The position numbers and the translations under genes are program-made. A DNA stretch of 64,000 nt from NCBI RefSeq assembly GCF_030253575.1, contig NC_080560.1, forward strand, positions 13,306,001 to 13,370,000. Reading direction: 5' to 3'. The DNA is from Rhododendron vialii. Taxonomy: Eukaryota > Streptophyta > Magnoliopsida > Ericales > Ericaceae. The notes beneath the pieces are model-generated. The model was not told the DNA's origin and did not search any database. It saw nothing but the letters and a program-made list of their open reading frames with translations. Positions 47,540 to 59,259 of this stretch are shown one piece after another; the stretch's first letter is position 1, and every line of letters begins with the position of its first letter.

Positions 47540-48720
47540 CTTGTATGGGCGGGACCAATTGCATACATAATCGGAAAATCGAACATACAATATTGAATCT
47601 GCATTCCGATGAAAAGGTTTTCAAAATCCGTTAGACCCAAAATTTTATGAGAATGATTAAAACAACAAGTACAATAAAATTAACGGTATCGATCGTCGTG
47701 ATAGTGATGCGGTCGTGTGACTACTGTACATTAGACTACAGCACAAGATCTTGGTTCATAATCAAAAAAGTGTAATGTATAGATTTTAAAGGTGGTTGGC
47801 AACTAATTTTTTTTCAAATGCTCGATCTAAACCGATGGGATTTAACATCTTGTTCATTTAATCATTGTCACCAAAATCGGTGATGATCGGATGTTGACAA
47901 CCACATAATCGGAATACATTTGGTGCTTCCAGAAGCGTTAAAGTCCCATACTGCACCACTCTTGGGCCGCCTCGGCTATTTTTTTCCGAATCGGGACCGT
48001 CTATACTTTACGTAACAAAGATTAGAATACTTTTGCCAAAAATGAATTAAATTTCTTATCAATACATACTTGATCGGATGTAAAATGTCATTATAATAAT
48101 GAATCTACGTTCCAATAAAAGGGCTTTCTAAACCCAGTAGTCCCAAAAATTTACGAGAACAATTAAAACACCAATCAAAACAATCTGAACGGTATCGATC
48201 ATTGTGATTGTGTTGCGATAGTATGAGTATTGTACATTACACAAAAGCATAAGACCTTAGTTTAGAAACAATGAAATTCAACATATAGATTTTAAAGGAA
48301 GCTATTCAATAATTTTTTCTGATGACCGATCTAAACCGTTAAGATTGCACATCTTATCGATTCTATATTTTTCGCCAACTTTAGTGATGATCGGATGTCG
48401 GCAACCACATGATTGGAACACATTCGATGCTTATGTAGGTATTAAAGTCCTATAATTCACAACTCGATGACCGCTTGATCAATTTTTTAAAAATCGGAAC
48501 CGTCTATCATTTCCGTAAGAGAGATTAGATCATTCTTGCAAAAAAAATAAGTAAATTGCTTATCGTTACAAACTTTATCGGACATAAGTTATCATTCTTA
48601 TGTTGAATTTTTGTACCAATCAAAGAGTTTCATAATCCGGATGGAGCCCAAAATTTTCATAAATAACTAAATCAACAAGAACAACCAAATTAACGGCCTT
48701 GATTATTAAAATAAATGATT
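47540..48720. repeat. About 2.3 tandem copies of a 505-bp repeat in the element's right arm
   Basis: Landmarks recur in order: GAATCT at 47,595, 48,101 and (as GAATTT) 48,605; ACGGTATCGATC twice; GATGATCGGATGT twice; CCGATCTAAACCG-like words twice. Copies are perhaps 75-80% alike by eye, so the duplication is old. No coding frame is evident. Confidence 0.8.
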
Positions 48721-48839
48721 TATTGAGGTCCATTATATTTTACTGTTGAACATAATCGCAAGACACATTTACAATTTAAATTTTTTTCCCACTTAACCAT
48801 GGTTAAACATTTTCAAATAAAAAAATAAATGAAAAAATG

Positions 48840-49370
48840 ACAGGTGGGTATTGTTATGGTTTTAGAGGTTGTTGTTATACCTTTTAGAGGTTATTGTTAT
48901 GCTTTTATGTGGTCATATTATGCTTCTTTTACTTTTTACTTTTTGTTATGCCTTTTATGGTTTTTGTTATACTTGTTATTGGTTTTGTGTTATGCTTTTC
49001 AATGGTTTATGTTATGCCCACATGGTTATAACTCAACAATTATGTCATTTAATGGTTTTGTTATGCCTATTTTGGGTTAATGTTATACCTGTTTAGGAAA
49101 TGTTATACTCATGTTATGCCATTAAATTCATGTGTTATGCCTTTTTGGGTTTACTTGTTATGCTATTTAGTGGTTTTGTTATGCCAAATTTGATGACCTG
49201 TTAGGGTGACCGGTTAGACCGGTTTTTTTTGGTCAAACTGGCATGCGTGGCACAATCTCAACCGTTGGATCGGAGTTTTGGTTATGCCTTGTTATGGCTT
49301 GGTTATACATATAATTGGTTTGGTTATGCTTGTAATGATTTTGTTACGCCAAAAATTACGGTGTCCCCAA
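48840..49370 (+). repeat. Right subterminal region rich in GTTATGC words
   Basis: GTTATGC, GTTATAC and similar 7-mers recur some two dozen times at spacings of about 10-40 bases between TGGTTTT-type spacers. The left end and the 27.9-kb MITE carry the complement GCATAAC. Repeated subterminal words in DNA transposons often serve as transposase-binding sites, which I infer here. Confidence 0.8.
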
Positions 49371-49398
49371 AATGACCGGGGACACCGAAGTCGTTCCC
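49290..49398 (-). repeat. Right terminal inverted repeat of the Mutator-like element
   Basis: It is the partner of 34,744-34,850. The outermost 12 bases have diverged, then CGGTGTCCCCGGTCATTTTG is exact. The target duplication GTAGTGTTT follows directly. Confidence 0.9.
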
Positions 49399-49407
49399 GT
49401 AGTGTTT

Positions 49408-50326
49408 TCTTTAGTGTTTTTTACTTTTTTTTTGGCATCAAAACTATTTACTTTTCAACTTGTCTAGACAAGAAGAATTCTTGTTGAGACGAATTAGAGA
49501 AATAAAAAGTTGGAAATGAAAAACCTTGGCTTTGGGGGGTTTGAGAGCGTTTAGTCCCACATTGGTTGGGAACTAAAATCTCATGTGATATATTAACGTT
49601 TGGGCAAAAAGGTGGTCTATGGTCAGCTGGGTCGGGTCGTTACAGGAAAAAAAATCACTTAAAGACAAGAAAACACAATCAATGAAATGAAAAACCCTCC
49701 AAAAACCTTCTTTGTAAAAACAAACAATGCATGCAAATTTGTTTCTTAAATAGTTTTTACATTTTTACATCTCTGTTTGATTATGAGAAATAAAAATCAA
49801 AGCTATGATTGGATTTCTATAATGTGTAATTTGTTGCCAGTAAAGGCTGTAATTTTGTCTTTAAAAATTTGCTTAAAAGTTTCATATCTTATACTGTTTC
49901 ATTTCATTTAGTCTGGACAAATTTTAAAATACAGCAATTTTGATGACAAATAAATGAATAAGAAAACCAGCATCATGACAGCATGGAAGACCAAACTGGC
50001 CAGGCTAGAAGAGAGTTCAACTCTTCTTTCTTTTTTCTTTTTTTGATCATGAGAGTTTGACTCTGTTATCTGATGTTTATGGTGTTCTTTTGTGTCTGAA
50101 AAGAAATCTAGAAAGAGATTGCCAGAAATGAACTTATGTTGATGGGCGTCCATGAACTAAGAAAGAAAAAGATGATCAATTCCGATGATCTTTACTCTTA
50201 TCATGGAAGTATAATAGTAGCAGATTCAGATAGAATTGGTCACTACATGAGTACCTGTTGGTAATTTAACTAGATCTGGAGTCACTTCTTTGTCTTATCT
50301 TTAATTTTTCATCTATTTTTTTCATG
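49408..50326. other. Intergenic DNA right of the element
   Basis: No gene is recognised. The sequence is AT-rich with only short frames. Confidence 0.4.
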
Positions 50327-50334
50327 CCCCCAAC

Positions 50335-50573
50335 TAGGGCTGCAAATGAGCCTAGCCGAACTTTGTCGAGCTCGAGCACGATCTCGGCTCATTTACTAAA
50401 TGAGCAAAAAACTTGAGCTCGAGCTCAGTTCCAGCCTTAACGAGTTGAGCTTAGTCATTTACTAAACAAATCTCTTTAATCGAGCCGAGACTCCCCTTGA
50501 CAAGTCGAGCTCTACTTGGCTTGTTTACTAAACGAGCCGAGCTCACGAGCTGCACAGTTCATTTGCAGCCCTA
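50335..50573. mobile_element. hAT-like MITE, 239 bp
   Basis: The ends TAGGGCTGCAAATGA and TCATTTGCAGCCCTA are perfect 15-bp inverted repeats. CCCCCAAC (50,327-50,334) and TCCCCAAC (50,574-50,581) match at seven of eight bases, fitting the 8-bp hAT target duplication. GAGCTCGAG and CGAGCCGAG words fill the arms. A remnant of the family is at 26,745-26,895. Confidence 0.85.
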
Positions 50574-50759
50574 TCCCCAACCATTTGAAGAGTAGAAAGA
50601 AATTGCCTCCAACAAATAGGTGTTGTGGATAAGAGGAATAGGATCTTCCTTTTTGTGTGAGATTTCACCATAATCAATAATCATCCTTCTCTTTTTGAGA
50701 GTTTGCACATACTTGCCATTTATAGCATGCATGTTATGACTCCATAATGAATTCTGCAA

Positions 50760-51078
50760 AATCAAAACAAATGACTCCATAGCTTCCTTACCTTATGGAG
50801 TTGATCTAGCACAAAAGAGAATTGAGGGATGGTGTTGTGTAGTGGTGTGCGCAACACCGTTTGTGTAAAAGAATGGTGAAGAACAAAGAATGGGAAAACA
50901 ACAAAGAATTGGAAAACAATGCCTACTCGCATACTAAAATCAAAACAACCGACTCCATAGCTTCCTTACCTCATGGAGTTGATCTAGTACAAAAGAATTG
51001 TGTGAAAAGAATGGTAAAGAACAAAGAATTGGAAAACAATTCTAAAATCAAAACAACTGACTCCATAGCTTCCTTATC
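50760..51078. repeat. Local direct repeats downstream of the IQM gene
   Basis: The phrase GACTCCATAGCTTCCTTA followed by TATGGAGT (or CATGGAGT) occurs at about 50,771, 50,951 and 51,059. AACAAAGAATTGGAAAACAA occurs twice. These are imperfect tandem copies of about 110-180 bp, and the third overlaps the IQM stop codon. Confidence 0.75.
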
Positions 51079-54000
51079 TTATGGAGTGGCTACTTGATCC
51101 AGCATTGCCTGCTCAAAAGCCAGTGGGCTTTTACCAGCAACTGTTTCTCTACACAGTTTTGTGGGTGTCGAAACCCTGGGACTCCATGGACAATCTCTCC
51201 TTGGAGAAGAAACGGAACTTCTTGGCGACAAGTTCATTTCTTCTAATGCCCGGTTTTGTAGCTCCGAGGGGTAGTCCCTCACGCACACGATCCGTGGCCC
51301 AGCCCCTGTCGTCCATTTGAACGACAACTGATGAGCCAACTGATAGGACTTCGCTCGTTCCTGCGAATTTATCCTCTGGATTATCTTCTCTTTTGGGATG
51401 ACTTCTTCGAAATCTGTTTCCTGATCTTGGTCCTCAAACAAATTCTGCTTTGAAACCATGAAATCGTCGTCCGATAGAACTTCTTCCTCTGTTTCGTATC
51501 CGCCGCTTGGGGTTTCCACTGGTGGTGGCAGTTCATCTTCCTGGAACATCTCAATCACATCATCAGTACTTGGTATTTCGAGCGCGGTTACCTTTGAGTT
51601 CGTTCTTGGGGCAAATCGAGACAAGGGCAGAAGCGTAGCTCCCAAATCGTTGCAATCTTGTGTTATCGAAATGGTTTCCTCTTGAGCTGAGCTTTTGCCA
51701 TTACTTTCTTCAGTGACTTGAGTAAAATCTGGTTGTGATAAGTTGTGTTGTGTAGAAAAGCCACGGTTCTTCCCGTGTGGTTCTTCTTCCTCTTCTGTTG
51801 GGCTTCTCTGAATATAACAGCAAAAGAAGAATACATCATGTTTGCTATCATTTTCATTTTCTGGAAAACGCGGAAACTTGTCTGGGGTAATTTTTGTAAG
51901 CTTTATAGACTTTTTTCAATAGGAATATGGAAAAACCTCACTGGTCAGAGAGCACCAAAGGGATGTGTTCTCTTCTTCATTCAAAAACAAAGTACAACGA
52001 AATACCAACAAAACGGAAAGAATCCCAAACACTATCGGCAAGGAAATCATCTTTTTTTCAATTGTCACCGAAGATTTTTGGCCAGCTACTGGGATGCATT
52101 TTGCTTCTAAAGAAATCAGTACTCCAAATGCAGAGAATAATTGTAAATCTAAAATCCCAGTCGCTGGCCAACAAAGCTCCTGCTGCATCATTCAGCATAG
52201 ACTCATGAATTTCTTTAATAGGGAACAAAAAGAAGAAGAAAGGAAGAGAGCAAGGTTAATCTTTCAACCTGAACTCTGCTGAGATCTACACTGTGTTCCT
52301 TCATGAATAACATGAATTCTTCAAAATTCTCTTCTGTCGGGAGATAATGCCCACTGTGTGGCCAAACTGCCTACAAAATTGCAAATTAAAATCCCATATC
52401 AGACAAACATGTCCCTTAAAACTTTCAAACAGCTTGCATAAGGCTGTGTTTGGATAGCCGAGCAAAAAAAAAAAGGCTGTGTTTGGATCATGAATTTGGC
52501 AGAAACGATGAGGTAAAACAAAACAATTAGAAGAATATAGAAAAAGGAGCTATATTTATTTCTAGTGTTCCCTATCATTTTTCTTTCCCTTGTACTTGAA
52601 CGAGTCCATGATCTAAACAAAGGCTATAGGGGAAAGAAAAAGAAAATAAGACTTAACATTGTCAATCAGTTTTTGTACCTTGAGAATTCCCTCTTCCACC
52701 ACTAATCTCCCTGCGGATAATGTGGCGCCTCCGGCCAAGAAACTTGAATGTTGAAATGTGCCTTTGTGCTTTTGGCCAACATACAATGTTTTGGAAGTGC
52801 TGAGGACGAAAATCCATTTGGCATCTTGAGGTCCTCCCGTTGTATCAAGAAGCATTCCCGTCTGGCTGTAAAAGAGTTTGCCGTTCTCCACTGCAATTTC
52901 ATAAGCCTTCCTTTCTGTCTGCAAGAATGAATAAGAAGCTATTGGTAACGTAAACTTCAATAAAAGATGAACTTTTTGCAATCTCAATTCAGATCAAGCC
53001 ATAGAAGTAGGAAATTGGCAAAACTTTCAACAAGTTTTGCATTTTCCTGTGCAAGTGCAGAAGTGCTTCAAAGTCATCATGAGAAAAATAATTCAGACTT
53101 TGGGAACGGAATTGTAATGAGATTCAGGAAGGTAAAGGACTAGGTAAAGGAATTTTTAGGAAGGTAGTAAGGTAAAAAAACACTAAGCTGGTTTCTACGG
53201 GAACCATGATAAAATCCCTCCACAAGTCCATGATCCATGATCTAAACACGGAGTCAAAGACTGATACCTGTTTCAACTTGGTTCCAAATTGATGTAGAAA
53301 TCAAAAATGCAAACCTCAGAAAGGGCATAGTCTTTGGCCTACAGTCTTGGATCATGGATTTGTGTAGGGACTTTTGATGAAATTGTACCACGCGGCAGTT
53401 TATTAACTTATTATCTTTTCCTTTACTTTTTTCTTTCATTCCATAAGTTACAGAACAAAACCTGGATCCAAGCACAAACATAGGAATCATAAGGAAATTC
53501 AAAAAAGGAAGATGAGGCTCACCGGACCAAGGTATTTGATGCACTGTTGTTGAAGCGTCGCTCGGAGGCATTTGTCAAGGTTGACTTCTTTACCTTCTCC
53601 TATGTCAAGCCTGCAATTTCACCCCTCCATTAATAAGAACTCAATTGAACCAAATCTTACATTGTCAAGAAAACATGTCTCCTTTTTAAAGCTTTGGTGT
53701 CCATTTAACCTTACCAATAAAAGAAGGGCTGTTTACTCTCACAGTGGAGCCAGTTGACGTAATAGAATTGAAGATTGTGACCATAGCGATGCCGAGGATC
53801 AATCTAGTCAAAACAAGGACCAAAGTCAAGAAGGCCATAAAGAATACTACATAGTACGGGGAAAAAATGTCGGTCTTCACTATAGATGAGACTTACTGCC
53901 TCAAGCCAATGCTGTAAAGCAAGTTTTCGAGCACTTTCATCCTTAGATAAACCCTTTCCAACCTACCAACGAGAAAGAAGACAACACATCAGCTCAACAA

Positions 54001-55261
54001 AACACGCATTCAGTATACATGCATTAGTTTGTTCGGAACTTACCTTGGCCGCTTGCTTTCTTGCTCTTGACCAACGTGAAATGGCGGTTTCTGGTTTCTC
54101 TATGTCAAAGAAAGAGGTGGAACTCTGGTTGAGTTCAGCAAAATCTAACAATTTCCACCTACAAAGTGCATAAAACGAGATCAAACACCACAAAATACAA
54201 GAGTTGTGAGGGATTTCAGTGCACCACATTGTAATAATTTTTCCACTCTTGAGTTCCGTTAGGTGTATTTGGATCAAGGATTTGTGTTGGAATACATGCA
54301 AGAATCAAAGTAAAAAAGCCAAATGTTTCTACCATTTTCCTTTCGTTGGGAAAATCTCCTCACAAATCCTTGATCCACAGATAGTCTTACAATCCAGAAA
54401 AATTCACAGAATGGAAAAGTATCATGATTGGAAGAAATGGGGGTCATTTAAATCATGTTGTATAGATTCCTGAAACAACACCTATCATAATTATCTACGG
54501 CTGTGTTTGGATCTTGGATATGTTGAGGGATTTAGAATCGGAAAAATAGTGATGGGACAAGATAGTAAGAAATTTTGGCACGTTTCTGATATATTTTCCT
54601 CATACGTACGTTTTCTCTTTTTTTCACAAATTAGAGAGCCACCCACAGCCCGAACAATCGATTGATACTTTCAAATGCTACGTTAACACGAATCAAATCC
54701 AACACAGCATAATGTTGAGACCATTTTAAGGGAAATAATCGAGACGAAGACATACCAGCTCTGCTCGACTAAAACAGCACAATCCGCCAGTTGTCTTCTG
54801 GTACGGAAGCTTTTGTAAACCTTCTGCACCTTCAACGCAGCCTGACATCTTTGGTGTTCTGACTCCAACAATGCGATTTCGGGTGTTTTCTCAGACACAC
54901 ACTCTGTTGGAAATTGCTCACCAATTTCTCTTCCAACAAACACATTTTGCTCGGTCTCCAACAATAGGATTTCGGGTGTTTTCTCAGACACACTATCTGC
55001 TGGCAATTGCTCACCAATTTCTCTCCTAACAAACACATTTTCCTCCGTATCTGAAGGACCTCTAAATGAGATTTTGGTCTCCAATCCCCTTCTTTTAAAG
55101 CTAACAGACCCTTCTATAATCATCCTTCTGGAGCCATACGATTTCATTTTGCCATTTTCAGACTCTCGACCATCAAAGCTTATTGATCTAGCTAAAAAAG
55201 CTTCCAATTGTCTGTCTGCATCACCAAAATCAGCAAATGGGCAGGAAAAGGATATCCCCAT
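51079..55261 (-). CDS. IQM: IQ-motif calmodulin-binding protein of the IQM family
   Basis: IQM proteins bind calmodulin without needing calcium and act in plant signalling. Eight coding exons, read downward, are 55,261-54,756, 54,158-54,044, 53,962-53,897, 53,803-53,715, 53,610-53,523, 52,918-52,679, 52,370-52,269 and 51,807-51,079, giving 644 residues. The start is [20 protein letters not shown]. The IQ motif [17 protein letters not shown] is at about 145-161. The conserved IQM body includes [67 protein letters not shown] and [20 protein letters not shown]. Then come [19 protein letters not shown] and [14 protein letters not shown]. The long last exon is acidic and Ser-rich and ends [12 protein letters not shown]. 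Residues 73-134 are a 31-residue tandem repeat. A 5'UTR intron is likely (acceptor near 55,289, donor near 56,161). Confidence 0.93.
54860..55045 (-). repeat. 93-bp tandem duplication inside IQM exon 1
   Basis: It encodes two 31-residue units, [20 protein letters not shown] and [20 protein letters not shown], each followed by KTPEI and a Leu-rich end. The duplication keeps the frame and lies just before the IQ motif. Confidence 0.9.
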
Positions 55262-55288
55262 TTACAACAACAGAAGAATTTAGCTTTC

Positions 55289-56330
55289 CTATGGAAAAAC
55301 TCCAAATGCCCAAGATCTATATGGAACAAGTGAGCAAGATCCAAACGGGGGGTGGGGGGGTGCGCAAAACCTGTCAATAAAAACAAAACAAAAGAATTTA
55401 GCTATGAAACAAAGGTGCAAGGTAATTTTGAACGGCATTACTTGGTGAATACTACTACAACAAAAGGCTGGTAACAACTGAAGTTCTTTGATTGCATGAT
55501 TATAGAGCTCCTCCGATACTCAAACTTCTTCGACGCAATTTTTTCAGTCCTTTTTCGAGCGAAAATAACATAAATCCAAGAACTTGGGGTGCAATTCTAA
55601 GCCCAAACATGATTTGGCACAACAAAGATCGAGTAAAAAAAATCAAGAACGCTGATAAGTTGATAGCATGATCTGGTATCGTTAACAATCCTAAAATAGA
55701 AGCCTACCCATGTCATTCGATCACTAGAACACCACAAATTTGGAAACAGGAAGAAATTTTAGGCAAATTGTACTTACAAATACGACAATCCTAGTCAAAT
55801 GGATTGAACCAAATTTCAAGGAAATGACAATGGCAGTGACTTATGACTCATTGGTGATTTTCCCCTTTTCATGGTATGTGAAGATCTACTGAGAAAGAAA
55901 TAGAAATGCTATGGACACAAATATCAAAAAAACGATATATTCAAAATCGTCCGATACAAATGTGATGATGCATGTGGGATCCACACACCGCACAACTCTG
56001 AAGTCAAACATATGTATCCCAATTATTTTGCAAAAAGGAATTCAATGCTACAGGTACCCATCTCTCATTTGTCACATCAGGAATAAAAAACAGATAACAC
56101 CAAAGCATCTTAACAGCAGCATCAAAATAACCCGTTCATAAAACTAGAGAGAGAGAGTTACCTTAGAATGAGAAAGATGTGAATTGGATTCAGACAATCT
56201 GCCGGGAATACAGAAAAAGGATAGACAGAGAAGGTGGAGAGGAAAAAAGAGAAGGGTGACCCCTAAGAAATGTGGGTTGGTTAGGACCAATGGGAGTATA
56301 TGAGAGAGAGAGAGAGAGAGATAGATATGA
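55289..56330 (-). promoter_or_regulatory. IQM 5'UTR intron and leader exon
   Basis: On the minus strand a donor CTAAG|GTAACT lies at 56,161-56,160 and an acceptor CCATAG|GAAAGC lies near 55,289, 28 bases before the ATG. The leader exon above 56,162 contains short CT tracts. This splicing is inferred from site quality only. Confidence 0.5.
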
Positions 56331-56459
56331 ATGTGGTGGGAAAGATTAAGGGTTTGGTAGTTGTAAGAAGAGAACTCAACAGAGTGCGGCGTGGGCCTTT
56401 GAGGGTTTCCGTTCGTTTCCCAGCAAGCAAAATGAGTTCAACGTTTATACTGTCAATGC

Positions 56460-56462
<3 letters not shown>

Positions 56463-56502
<40 letters not shown>
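56463..56502. repeat. (GA)n microsatellite upstream of IQM
   Basis: This is a 40-bp GA run about 140 bp beyond a shorter GA tract at 56,302-56,322. Both lie in the promoter or leader region of the minus-strand IQM gene. Confidence 0.95.
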
Positions 56503-56504
<2 letters not shown>

Positions 56505-56805
56505 AATGCGAGGAAGTTTCATTTCACTGGTTTTTAATTAATAAACCTGAAGAACCACCATGGGCAGTTTTGATAGCAGTTTCCACTGGTTTTTACTACC
56601 GTATTAGGTTCTGTTTAGGGTAGGGAAAGAAACAAAATTTCCTTCCTCGGAAATATGGTCACCTAGTGAATTATGGAAATCCACGTGACACGTAGTAAGA
56701 TACTACCAGGGACGGTCCAAGGCGCCTTTTGAGATCTACTCCATCTTACGTAACCGACGCAATTGTTTCGGATGTTGTCAATAATCACCTTTAACCAATG
56801 AATAT

Positions 56806-57074
56806 ACCCCTTCCGTTCCTATTTAATGGTTTCTTGTTCTTTTCTAATCGGACAAAAAAATAATTATATATTTAAATCGGTAATGAGTTTTTAATTCTAT
56901 AAGACTTGTACCTTGTACAGTTTACAAGATTTTTATGCGCTAGAATTTTGGTCCCAACAAAAACAATTTTAGCATTATCAGTACCCAAAAATTATCTAGT
57001 AAATTACAATATATAATCAATTAAAAAATGATACGACCTCTCAAAAGAGACTATTAGAAGAGGACAAATGGAGT
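56806..57074. mobile_element. Stowaway-like MITE, old
   Basis: The left end TACCCCTTCCGTTCCTATTT and the right end (inward TACTCCATTTGTCCTCTTCT) are diverged versions of the CTCCCTCCGTTCC terminus bordered by TA. About 270 bp long. Confidence 0.6.
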
Positions 57075-58540
57075 ATTATATTAGCCAAAAATCTAGCAGT
57101 TATTTTTTCCTAGGATAAACGTGTTCTGAGATTATATTTATCGATATCTGATCTATATGATTTTTTAGTCATGGTTAAACTTTCAACAAAGTCTATAAAA
57201 TGAACAATTTTGATCATTGAAGTGAGCTGGAAAAACACCCGAAAAAATATACAAATCAAACTGGACTGTCCAATTTTCCCTGAGCTCAAGTTTATTGATT
57301 TTCTTGGTAAAATTTTTTTGAGCTTACTAAGACTATTTGTGTGAAGTTCTAAACTTTGATTTAATATTTCGTTATTTTGAATCTGAATTTCCCTCATATA
57401 CCCTTACGAACACTGCCCTTTAAATCCATTGTAATTGACTGATCAGAGAAAATACTTTGGTTGGTGAGTTTTTTCTACACAAGTCCAAACTTCAACATCT
57501 AGACTTTCTTTGGTCTGCTAATGCAACAAGCACAAAAAGTTGGTTCGATATTGATATGTGAAAAAGTTGGATTTCGTCATGCGAAAATAGATGGCAAGTG
57601 ATTTGGTAAACTAAAATTGTTCATTAATATACTATACAAAGAGAAGAAAATGTATCTTTTTCATGTACTTATTAACGATAAAATTATTTTTATTGAATTT
57701 TTTTTTTTGTAATTGTTATCAGATAAACGGGTTGCATCACAAATAAAATATTGTAGCAACGGAGAGAATTACGAAATCCTCAAGACCGAAGTGAGTTAAC
57801 TTTGTAGCTAATGTGTCTTGTTTTGGCCACGGCTTCTTGCAATTCATATTTAAATTATAGGAAGCAGCCGCATCTTGAGCGTGCATCTTACCACTTAATG
57901 ATTATAAAGTTTTTAAATGTCTCTTATCAATTAGAATAGGTTTTTTATCGATCAAAGTTGTTCAATAAATCGATCTAAGCCATAAGAAACATTAATGGAC
58001 GTTTTGGGATGGCAGGAAAGCTCTCTTAGACCGAACAGATAGAGTTTGGGTTAATTTATAAGCTTATCTCCGTACTCTAATCGTCCATATATCTCGAAAC
58101 GTTTGATTTTCGCCCTTATTCCGTATTTTTAGCATAAATGATGATCTGAATCGACATCTTTCGGAGAAAACATGTCTGCAAAAATGAATGATGGTATATC
58201 TATACCTTTTTTGGTACTAGAAATTGGCGAGATAGTGTATGTGGAGCAATGCCAAAAAAGAATCTGGAGCATATGGCCGTGTCTAAGGCACTATTTATTT
58301 TTCGTGTCGACGGTCACCAAATGGAGATGTCATTTGGTGGTTTTGAATCATTGCTCCGCATCATTCCCAGCATGCCATATATGCATTTTATCTCCTTCAT
58401 TACCAACACGAAGTACATGAACCCCGCAAGATAGATCGATAGTACATACTAACATTTGGAGCATAAAAAAAAATAAAAGAGTAGATTCAGGAGCATTCAA
58501 TAATTTTTTCCACCAAATATTTTCTTAACTAGAAAGGCAG
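57075..58540. other. AT-rich DNA without recognised genes
   Basis: Two short frames at 57,110-57,397 (minus) and 58,172-58,434 (plus) do not resemble known proteins and lack start or splice context. I see nothing else. Confidence 0.45.
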
Positions 58541-58545
58541 AAAGT

Positions 58546-58789
58546 ATATATTTCGTCCTTCCCAATTTAATTGTCCCTCATTCTATTCTAACCGGCAAAA
58601 AAGTTAGTTATATTTTTAAATTCGTAATGAATTTCATATCGAATATGTATATTGTTTGATAGATCTCGATTAATTCTATAATACAATATTTTTAAAATTA
58701 TATAAAATATTATAAATTATAAAAAATAATTAATTAAAAAGTGACATAAACTTAAAAAAATAAAAAATAACTCTGGATGGAGAAAGTAG
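58546..58789. mobile_element. Decayed Stowaway-like MITE
   Basis: The ends TATATTTCGTCCTTCCCAAT and, read inward, TACTTTCTCCATCCAGAGTT are weak forms of the Stowaway terminus. The interior is very AT-rich with ATTAATTAAAAAGTGACATA near the right end. Confidence 0.45.
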
Positions 58790-59021
58790 TAGTAGAGTGT
58801 CCCACCAAATGTCTCCTCTGGCGGCACAACCAAGTAGCTACTAGCTAGTTAGAGACGCATGCCGGGCAGGTTGTTTCCACGAGCAGTGTACTCCATATGG
58901 TAATCGCGGGTGGGTGAGTCACGCGTTTTAGCAGCACAAACTTCAAGACTCTTGTCGGACCGTTTATTCACAGTCTCTTCCAAAATTAATTGGCGATAGA
59001 GAGTTTCGATTAAATCTTTTA

Positions 59022-59257
59022 CTCCCTCCGTTCCATTTTTATTGTTCATTTTCGTTTTTCGTGTCGTTCTTTCAACGCTTATATCTCCCAATCTATAATG
59101 TTTTTCATAATTTTGAAAACTTTGTATTATAGATCTAATCGAGAACTATCAAACAAGATCCATATTGCATATTTTTGAAAATTCATATTGGAAGATATAA
59201 GCGTTGAAAGAATGACACGAAAAACGAAAATGAACTATAAAAATGGGACGGAAGGAG
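59022..59257. mobile_element. Stowaway MITE, well preserved
   Basis: CTCCCTCCGTTCCATTTTTA at the left and TAAAAATGGGACGGAAGGAG at the right are inverted repeats that continue for over 70 bp, including GTTCATTTTCGTTTTTCGTG. TA flanks both sides (59,020-59,021 and 59,258-59,259). At 236 bp it is of typical length. Confidence 0.9.
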
Positions 59258-59259
59258 TA

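Larger units (their letters stand above)
34744..49398. mobile_element. 14.65-kb Mutator-like element with transposase, HMG-Ulp1 gene and captured R3H fragment
   Basis: The left end GGATGATGCTACGGTGTCCC and the inward-read right end GGGAACGACTTCGGTGTCCC start inverted repeats of about 100 bp. Both contain CCGGTCATTTTGGGGACACC. GTAGTGTTT stands at 34,735-34,743 and at 49,399-49,407, a perfect 9-bp target duplication. Inside are a FAR1-type MULE transposase (37,085-39,416, plus strand), an HMG-box/plant-mobile-domain/Ulp1 gene (45,328-40,809, minus strand), an R3H-domain gene fragment (about 47,330-45,790, minus strand), tandem repeats in both arms and a GTTATGC-rich right subterminal region. 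The layout matches large Ulp1-bearing MULEs of plants. Both coding genes carry disabling changes, but the termini are well kept. Confidence 0.94.

Noticed and set aside
58172-58434. Small plus-strand genes at 58.2-58.4 kb
   Set aside because: Two overlapping short frames show no resemblance to known proteins and lack supporting signals.
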